From contig OUQQ01000399.1 in assembly GCA_900404475.1 (NCBI GenBank), positions 3,536 through 18,712 of the forward strand: a DNA stretch of 15,177 nt, given 5' to 3'. The number at the start of each line of letters is the position of its first letter. Positions within the stretch are counted from its first letter, which is position 1. Positions 9,714-15,177 of this stretch are shown here, in pieces. The notes under the pieces were generated by a model that did no database searches, was not told the DNA's origin, and worked only from the letters and a program-made list of their open reading frames with translations. Made by a program: the position numbers and the translations under genes. This stretch comes from Spongospora subterranea (lineage: Eukaryota > Endomyxa > Phytomyxea > Plasmodiophorida > Plasmodiophoridae).

Positions 9714-10140
9714 TTAAAGATTTTGAAATGAACAAACGAAACTGTCACAAGAACCAATAAGCACAAACAGGTCTGGGGGTAAAGCGAAAATTGCAAGCTG
9801 AGATTCAGCAGGTGTTGTGTGATGACCACAGTGTATACGTGAGGTATTGTTTGACGAACTCGTATACTCCATTTTGTCGAAGTCGAACATCTTTAACAGC
9901 ATATCCGGATGATCCTGTTTTGATCCGCGAACCAGTACTGACATTGTTTCCATGAACCCATCAAAGTCTATGGCATTGCTATTTTGGGGATCAAAACGAC
10001 GGTAGGCATTGAAGTGAAAAATAGTGGTAAGCGAAACCGAACGAACTTGACGAACAAGAATATCACTATTTCTGCATTCAATTAAGAGAAACCGAACATG
10101 CAAATAAGTCGAACCCTTTGGAAATAGATGCCAGCAGATT
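9714..10140 (-). pseudogene. EF-hand calcium-binding protein, frameshifted
   Basis: The core of this minus-strand locus encodes an EF-hand pair: AYRRFDPQNSNAIDFDGFME, then DMLLKMFDFDK (near 9884). The first loop is degenerate. In the second, the reading after FDFDK is wrong in the ORF (MEYTSS), but one extra A in the run at about 9873 gives FDFDKNGVYEFVKQYL, a proper loop. A second shift near 10085-10065 would add an upstream segment (ISKGFDLFACSVSLN). EF-hand proteins bind Ca2+ and act as sensors or buffers; the partner is unknown. Either the gene is dead or two bases are missing in the assembly. It lies downstream of, and on the same strand as, a second EF-hand locus (11826-10755), with the palindrome between, so they may once have been one gene or a tandem pair. 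Confidence 0.6.
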
Positions 10141-10285
10141 CATTAATGTCAAATTGGACGAATATCGTGTTCATAGTGTTGCTTCGGGCAGAAGCTTTCC
10201 ACAACATGGATAGCAACGCTTGAACCTCCTCCCGATCGAAAACTGGGGTTGCCTAAAACAAAATTAGCCTTTGATATAATAGCAG

Positions 10286-10885
10286 CAGCTGCTTTTTCAT
10301 TGGACAAACTACTTGAATCACCAACTCTGAAGATTAACTGCAAACTCAACACTCCTTCAAAGTCTAACCTCGAACTTCTCCAGATTCTCTTTAAGTTGAT
10401 TCCCCACGGCAGCTGATCTCTAGAACATGTTAAGAGCCCTGGTACTGTAGTTCCTGCATTGGGACGTGTGACCATTGTGGCGATAGAGCAACAACAATAT
10501 ATCCAAACATAGCGCTGATATACAGAAAAATAATGTACAGGACAGAGATAATGGAGGTGCCTGGGGCACTTTCATGGAGGTGCCTGGGGCACTTTCATGG
10601 AGGTGCCTGGGGCACTTTCATATCTCTGTCCTGTACATTATTTTTCTGTATATCAGCGCTATGTTTGGATATATTGTTGTTGCTCTATCGCCACAATGGT
10701 CACACGTCCCAATGCAGGAACTACAGTACCAGGGCTCTTAACATGTTCTAGAGATCAGCTGCCGTGGGGAATCAACTTAAAGAGAATCTGGAGAAGTTCG
10801 AGGTTAGACTTTGAAGGAGTGTTGAGTTTGCAGTTAATCTTCAGAGTTGGTGATTCAAGTAGTTTGTCCAATGAAAAAGCAGCTG
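10286..10885. repeat. Perfect 265-bp inverted repeat (giant hairpin)
   Basis: Positions 10286-10550 are the exact reverse complement of 10621-10885: 265 of 265 bases by line-by-line comparison, with paired positions summing to 21171. The spacer, 10551-10620, is 70 bp. Homology stops sharply at both ends: left flank ATAATAGCAG, right flank AGGAAAAAAA. I see no target-site duplication. Each arm contains TGTTAAGAGCCCTGGTACTG, which could be the start of an LTR (TG), but no matching LTR end or primer site is clear. Both strands of the arms are largely open (108-codon minus ORF at 10475-10149; 109-codon plus ORF at 10597-10926), which is expected for mirror copies. Transcription through it would give a near-perfect long hairpin RNA. 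A fold-back assembly artefact must be excluded. Confidence 0.95.
10551..10620. repeat. Three exact tandem copies of a 23-bp unit in the hairpin loop
   Basis: The spacer between the inverted arms is three identical 23-bp units at 10551-10573, 10574-10596 and 10597-10619, plus one A. Each unit starts ATGGAGGTGCC and ends TGGGGCACTTTC (the two parts abut). Each unit holds a small stem, GTGCC-TGG-GGCAC. Because 23 is not a multiple of three, the three ATGs fall in three different frames. Confidence 0.95.
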
Positions 10886-11826
10886 AGGAAAAAAAATTGT
10901 TCATGAGTTTTGTTTCAATGATGTAGGCTGCGGCTATCGAAAATGTTCGTGCATCACTCTGGTGTATTGAATGACAGCTCCTTAAGACCCGCGTGGTTCG
11001 TTGAACACGATTAGTCTCGAAACTGTTCATAAAAGACTCGAAACAATAAAGGAAGTAGGTCATTATGACAGATAAAGTTTTGGATTCGCCATAAATACTT
11101 TTTGTCAGGGAAACTGCACCCTACCAATGATGCCGATTGCGGTTCATCTGGGTCCAGTTCACGAGGCGTATATCGCTCGAGTGTTCGCTCAAGCAGGTAT
11201 ATACAGGCTCTACCACATTTCGCAGCCAGCTACTTCCTATACAACCTATGGGCACAAATAATAAGGTTATTGTTTCCGATTGTTTGGCAATATGTTTATG
11301 AAAACCTTGACGGGTATAAGTCCTTTCGATTCCGTGGCGAGTTGGCAGTCGATAAAAAAGTCACTTGGGAACATCCGGTGTAAATCCATGCGAATCAGAT
11401 CAAATAAATCGCGACTATTCACGACACCATCTCCATCCACGTCATACACCAGGTATGCAACTGAGAGAATAGTTGACCTGCTTTATCAATAACAAATTAA
11501 GAACATTGCTGGTAAAATGTTTGCAAGAACACTGCTCGTTCGCAATCGTGATATTTCAATATACAGTGTAACCGGGTCAATTCAGTGTCCTTAATTAGCA
11601 TAGAAAGTGCAGCGAAATAATCGATAGCGTCAACGTATTGCGGATTAGTAGCAATGACGTCAACAAAGTGATCGATGAAGTGAGCAGTATCTGAGTGATC
11701 GAAACCATTCTGTTGAAATCGCTTCAATTGCCCACGTGATAGCGTTGGCCGACTCCCTTGGCTAGATCGTGGGCGCAGCCTTGTAAATATTGATAAAGAC
11801 TTCCTCAGCCTCGTCAGCATATCCAT
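10755..11826 (-). CDS. EF-hand calcium-binding protein, four-exon model
   Basis: Exons 11826-11565, 11460-11306, 11229-11099 and 11022-10755 sum to 816 nt (271 residues), with all junctions in phase. Introns are GT-AG: 104 nt (GTATAT to CTCTCAG), 76 nt (GTTTTC to GAAGTAG) and 76 nt (GTATTT to GAACAG). The first intron joins ELTRLH to FAYLVYDVDGDGVVNSRDLF, placing a canonical EF-hand loop at residues 94-105 (D-V-D-G-D-G-V-V-N-S-R-D). Just before it, VDAIDYFAALSML matches the exiting helix of a preceding, degenerate EF-hand, as in the calcineurin-B and NCS-like layout. The N-terminus is basic. The last exon is the weakest: it has no recognised domain, and its final 44 codons lie inside the right arm of the palindrome. 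The EF-hand assignment is firm; exons 3 and 4 are inferred. Confidence 0.62.
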
Positions 11827-12006
11827 TTATCAGCATGGACTTCGATTCCTACCTACATCACGAGCCAAACGCAGAGTCATCAACTGAGCGACGAAATTGT
11901 TGACCGAAATCAGCATGCACCTGGCACAGGTGCAGTATAAGCAGGTCAGCCATTGTGCGACAACAGTACAAATATGGAGAACACTGCAAAATACATATAG
12001 CGAAGC
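11827..12006. other. Gap between the EF-hand gene and the Copia remnant
   Basis: This probably holds the EF-hand gene's 5' flank and the degraded leader of the plus-strand Copia element. No LTR end, primer-binding site or target-site duplication could be identified. Confidence 0.3.
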
Positions 12007-12501
12007 GAAAGAGGCCCCTTATTCATCGAGTTTATTAAGGCGCAAAAGCAGCCGAGCGAGACGATGAAGGCTTATTTGGACCGACAGCTGTCAATATACC
12101 ACGACAGATCACATTGGAGATAAAAATCGGAGAACTTAGCATTCTGTGCGAAAGTACTTCAGGGATTACCCGCAGAGTACAACCAAGCAAAGGCAACAGC
12201 CACAGCATCACAGCTGGTTCCAAATCGCTTCATTGATAAGCCTTTACTGTCAACAGAACGAGAGCGCGAACACGACAAGTACGCAAAGATACCGAAGGAG
12301 CCAGCGATCGACCTAAAGACAATGAAAGCCCAGCACAAGAATAAAGGTTCCTTCAAAGCCAAGCAGTATGGCAAGAAATGCAAGACAAGTTCCCACGACA
12401 CCGACAAGTGTTGGGTATGGAATCCACATCTCGAACAAGAACGCCTTGAAGAGCCTCCGCCAAAACCCAACAGTGCGCGCCAAGTCAGATTCAACGATTG
12501 A
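12007..12501 (+). pseudogene. Copia gag with zinc knuckle
   Basis: One frame runs from about 12007 to the TGA at 12499 with a single in-frame TAA at 12121. It carries the gag segment LFIEFIKAQKQPSETMKAYL, then LAFCAKVLQGLPAEYN, a basic linker, and the zinc knuckle at 12370-12411 (GKKCKTSSHDTDKC) followed by WVWNPHLEQ. The expected C-x2-C-x4-H-x4-C has lost its first cysteine (GGC, Gly, at 12370; one base from TGC). Gag packages element RNA in virus-like particles; the damaged knuckle and the stop mean this copy cannot do so. Confidence 0.85.
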
Positions 12502-12724
12502 GATCACGCGTGTCGGCAATGCAGTCACGTGCGACTACATCATTGACAGTGGCGCCAACGTTTCAGGCGTGAATAATTAAAACATCTTGATTGATTATGA
12601 ACCTCTTAAACAACCAGTCCAGATCCAAGCGGGCAACGGACAGGCCTCAGAGGCATATGGAAAGGGCACTTTGATCATCCAAACATTGCAGCCATTCACC
12701 ATCAGGGACGTGCTCTCGCACTGA
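12455..12724 (+). pseudogene. Copia aspartic protease
   Basis: Shifted by one base from gag, this frame holds the active-site motif CDYIIDSGANVSGVNN, with the DSGA at 12545-12556, as in Copia proteases (D-S/T-G-A). A TAA at 12578 interrupts it. The same frame then continues with DYEPLKQPVQIQAGNGQ and GKGTLIIQ, typical of the second half of the protease, to a TGA at 12722. It would cleave the Gag-Pol polyprotein in an intact element. Confidence 0.85.
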
Positions 12725-12771
12725 ACATGACGATTAAGTTAATATGAGCGCACTCCATCATGCATTAAGGC

Positions 12772-13602
12772 TTTAGAATTGTCATTGAAAACGATATGCG
12801 CATTGAGAGCAAGGAAGGAACAAGTATCCTCACCGAGAGAGATGGCCTTTACTACGTCAAAGCAGGAAGATACGCCAACGTTAACGTAACTATCGACTCA
12901 AAGCTCATAGGCGATTTGGGCATGCGTCGGACGAGCGTCTGAAGAATCTGCAAAAATCGGCCACCGGGACTCAGATCACCGGAAGGGAACCGCCGTTTTT
13001 GCGACGCATGTGCACAAAACAAGTCGAGAAGACATGCCTTCCCTGAGGAAAGACTATCCAAGCCAACGCGTTGTTACAAGATGATCTGATCAGTTCTCAA
13101 GGATCCTCTCTTTGCCACCTGGAGCCGGTAACTACCGTTAATATATTACCTTTCGCTGCCTGTTTCTAATCTAGACCTGGGTATCATTTCTAAAGACGAA
13201 GAAAGCAGAGGTGGTACTAGCAACAACGCGAAGATTTATTACCGACGCTGAAGCGAAAACCAAGGAAAGACTCGCCATCTTATCAACCGATGAAAGAAGA
13301 GAATACGTCACTGAACCAATGAGCACATTTATTCTCCAGAAAGGAATCAAGCACCAGAAAACTGTACCGTATTCACCGCAACAAAATGGTCAAGCAGAAA
13401 GACGAAATCTTACGATAATGCAGATGGCCCGTTGTGTATTAACACAGTTAACCAGACGACTATTGGCCACATGCATTCCAAATACGCCGTCGACACTTCG
13501 AACAGATTGCCGACAAAACGCATAGACTGGAAAACGCCACACAAACTGTGGAAAAAGCAAGTTCCAGCGGTCAGGTTAGGGCGGAAGAAGAGTGGGGAGT
13601 GA
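12772..13602 (+). pseudogene. Copia GAG-pre-integrase and integrase
   Basis: Several frames contribute. 12772-12942: MRIESKEGTSILTERDGLYY, the stretch before integrase. 12918 onward: GHASDERLKNLQ, the LGH histidine of the zinc-binding region; its cysteine pair CDAC is at 13000-13011 in another frame. 13211-13522: core fold with ILSTDERREYV (second catalytic Asp region) and PYSPQQNGQAERRN (catalytic Glu). 13450-13602, shifted: NRLPTKRIDWKTPHKLWKK. The first catalytic Asp region is not recognisable around 13100-13200. Integrase would insert the cDNA; this copy is broken by at least three frameshifts. Confidence 0.88.
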
Positions 13603-13646
13603 TTGTATTAACGAACATTAAGTATCACGGCGACAAGAAAGCGTGT

Positions 13647-14313
13647 TTGCTAATACGCCCCTTCGCTGAATAGTCAGTGTGGTACTGTAGTTCCGCTGTT
13701 GCACATCTCTTGTCCATTAACGTAGTTCGATGTTTTACGAAGAGTGGATGTGAGAGTAGTTTTGTAAGAATATCTACAATCATGAGCTCGGTTGGACGAT
13801 TGGACGATATACATTATTGATCCGTCCTTCCTGTGTCTTCTCACGAATAAATGATGTTGCACGTCTTTATGCTTGGTCCGGGACTTGTTCAGAAATATTC
13901 TTTCTAAGGAAAACTGCATCTTGGTTATCTTGATGCAATGTCGCGTGTTTTTTGGCAATTATTTCAAGTTCATACAGTAGATCTTGTACCCATATGACTT
14001 CTTCGTCGCATCGAAAGCTGCAATATATTCTGCTTCTGTTGTGGATAAAGTAACTGTGGTTTGTTTTATGCTTTCCAAGAGATGACGGTATTTCCAATAG
14101 AAAATATCCATCCAGTAGTCGAAATACAATCGCTTTTGTCACCAGCAAATTCGCTGTCCGCCCATCCTGTAAGTTGGTGATCGGCTTTGTGTAAAGGTTA
14201 GACCTAATTCTGGAGCTACTTTCAAAAACGAATCTTCTTTGAAGGGCAAGTCGGTCAATGTTGTTGATCGCAAAGGCCAGGTCAGGTCTCGTCTCGTTGG
14301 CCAGGTGTTTATT
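13647..14313 (-). pseudogene. Copia reverse transcriptase tail and RNase H
   Basis: It starts with HLANETRPDLAFAIN, the conserved end of the Copia reverse transcriptase. It then continues, in three frames, through RNase H: GWADSEFAGDKSDC (first catalytic Asp, near 14158), TTEAEYIAAFDATKK (catalytic Glu, near 14030), EVIWVQDLLYELEIIAKKHA, LHQDNQDAVFL (third acidic site), KDVQHHLFV and DILTK (near 13770). At least two frameshifts break it. RNase H removes the RNA strand during cDNA synthesis. Confidence 0.9.
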
Positions 14314-14341
14314 GCGTCTTCAAGTGTGGATGAAGTAGCCA

Positions 14342-14850
14342 ACATTATTCGTTCGAATGCGTCGATCGTCTGCAAAGTGGGCAATACTTGTCGTTATGGT
14401 AGTTACTGCCTCTGCCGTTGTGGTTGTTGGATTTCGTACCATCTCGTTTTGAGTTGGATTTTTTCGCCTCATTTCCGTGTTAGAACTGAAACAGTTTGCA
14501 TCGCCGTTGGTCGGTATTTAGACCTGTAGTACTCTTCTCGTCTCGTTCTGTTGCGAGAAAAAAATTGATTAGTCTGGGGAAGGTAACATTCTGTGTCGCT
14601 CTTATGGACGCTTTTACTTGCTTCTACGCTTCCGGCAGGCAGTCCGCCTAAGGCTTTTGCGCGCAAAGCTGTTTCGCCAATCTGGATTTCGAAATACATC
14701 TCCATAAGGTTATCGAGATACGGTTTCATCAGCTGGGTGGCCTGTTTCTCGTATTTGATAAACTGAATGAAGAGGTTTGACTGTTTTAACTGATGGTTCG
14801 TTGTAATTATCCTTAATACAATCACTCGCCACTCTTCTTAAGACCTAACC
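14342..14850 (-). pseudogene. Copia gag with intact-spacing zinc knuckle
   Basis: The segment LFIQFIKYEKQATQLMKPYL aligns with LFIEFIKAQKQPSETMKAYL of the plus-strand copy; QIGETALRAKALGGLPAGS follows. Near the end, in a shifted frame, 14383-14342 reads KYCPLCRRSTHSNE-stop-C: C-x2-C-x4-H-x4-C with all four ligands, interrupted by a TAA one codon before the last Cys. It is followed by WLLHPHLKT, the counterpart of WVWNPHLEQ. Confidence 0.82.
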
Positions 14851-14937
14851 TCGTGTACTTGTTTGTGATGATCGTATCAGACCATGCGCTAACATATGAA
14901 GATCATCACTACTTAACAGAGAGAGTACATTCTAATG
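14851..14937. other. Short unassigned stretch
   Basis: No feature is supported here. It may be the continuation of the older plus-strand Copia element after the inverted copy, or host DNA. Confidence 0.3.
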
Positions 14938-15177
14938 ACTCTCCGAAGAAACTTATCGCTATCAACCTTCTTGCGCATCTGTAAGATTAAGAATCCCAGC
15001 TCTCGAAGCTCAGGATCAAGTGAACCATGTCGACGATGAAAGGACGGCAAGACGCGTCCGTCGGGCAGAAACTAACGACGCTCAAGAAGAGCACGAACAC
15101 GCAGATCAACCAGTAGTTGCCCAAGGAGAGCAAGGCCGAGTAAGATCTAGCGGAACAACGGGACACATAGAAAGTGT
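14938..15177 (+). other. Highly charged open frame running off the window
   Basis: One plus frame is stop-free from 14938 to the end (80 codons): LSEETYRYQPSC, then acid- and Arg-rich sequence (HVDDERTARRVRRAETND, AQEEHEHADQPVVAQGEQ). The hydrophilic, low-complexity composition resembles the linker between integrase and reverse transcriptase in Copia Pol, and the YRY start is reminiscent of the segment just after integrase. If so, the plus-strand element may resume here, with the minus-strand copy lying inside it. No conserved motif confirms this. Confidence 0.4.

Larger units (their letters stand above)
12007..13602 (+). mobile_element. Ty1/copia retrotransposon fragment, plus strand (gag-PR-INT)
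   Basis: The domain order gag, zinc knuckle, protease, GAG-pre-integrase, integrase is diagnostic of Ty1/copia. The fragment lacks both LTRs and everything after the integrase core. The frame changes several times and holds multiple stops, so the copy is dead. The end, near 13575-13602, runs straight into the inverted neighbour. Confidence 0.92.
13574..14850. repeat. 38-bp imperfect inverted repeat bracketing the minus-strand Copia
   Basis: 13574-13611 on the plus strand matches 14850-14813 on the minus strand at 34 of 38 positions by eye, including 26 of 27 in the part AAGAAGAGTGG(G/C)GAGTGATTG. Both copies can be read as an EEW-x-VIVL segment at the N-terminal side of gag, so this may be gag homology between two oppositely oriented elements. 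It also brackets the minus-strand fragment like terminal repeats. Confidence 0.75.
13647..14850 (-). mobile_element. Internally deleted Ty1/copia fragment, minus strand (gag + RNase H)
   Basis: Read on the minus strand, the order is gag N-terminal side (EEWRVIVL near 14841), gag core, zinc knuckle, then at once the end of reverse transcriptase and RNase H, then a purine run (GAAGGGG near 13657) that could be the polypurine tract. Protease, integrase and most of reverse transcriptase are missing. Its gag resembles the plus-strand element's but only about half of the aligned residues agree, so it is a different copy and not the inverted other half of the same one. Confidence 0.88.

Noticed and set aside
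10551..10620. CRISPR-like array
   Set aside because: The three units are directly adjacent with no spacers, and the context is eukaryotic.
10149..10926. ORFs of 108 and 109 codons in the palindrome arms as separate genes
   Set aside because: They are mirror copies of one sequence, and the plus ORF starts inside the 23-bp repeat array, so they are not independent evidence for a gene.
12007..14850. A single Copia element whose 3' half was inverted
   Set aside because: Both fragments contain their own gag and zinc knuckle, and the two gags differ at about half of the aligned residues, so two separate copies are required.

Overview
The window reads as a nuclear segment from a compact, intron-bearing eukaryote. 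Reconstructed genes have short GT-AG introns (50-148 nt), bacterial-style ribosome binding sites are absent, and Ty1/copia retrotransposon debris is present. An oomycete or other stramenopile fits best, but that is an inference from overall style and is not proven.

Layout. (1) 266-1079, plus strand: a coding locus of unknown function broken by several one-base shifts, mostly in short homopolymers. (2) 1288-2739, minus strand: the clearest gene, a six-exon mRNA guanylyltransferase (capping enzyme) whose exons join in frame to 359 residues with all main nucleotidyltransferase motifs. A short intergenic region with a near-perfect direct repeat (2826-2926) lies upstream of it. (3) 2936-5425: fragmentary coding signals. 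The best are the 3' exons of a minus-strand gene at 4884-5425. For most of this stretch the strand cannot be settled by eye. (4) 6112-6912, minus strand: an intact 266-residue single-pass membrane protein of unknown function. (5) 7028-7701 and 8249-8726, plus strand: an unresolved locus and a plausible two-exon gene. (6) 9714-11826, minus strand: two EF-hand calcium-binding loci, one readable through four exons and one frameshifted. Between them is a perfect 265-bp inverted repeat around three exact copies of a 23-bp unit. (7) 12007 to the end: two decayed Ty1/copia elements in opposite orientation. The plus-strand copy has gag, protease and integrase. The minus-strand copy has gag joined directly to the end of reverse transcriptase and RNase H, so it lost its middle.

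The genes do not form an evident pathway. The most unusual structure is the giant perfect palindrome at 10286-10885. It could be a very recent inverted duplication, a fold-back element or hairpin-RNA locus, or an assembly artefact. One arm carries the predicted 3' end of the upstream EF-hand gene.
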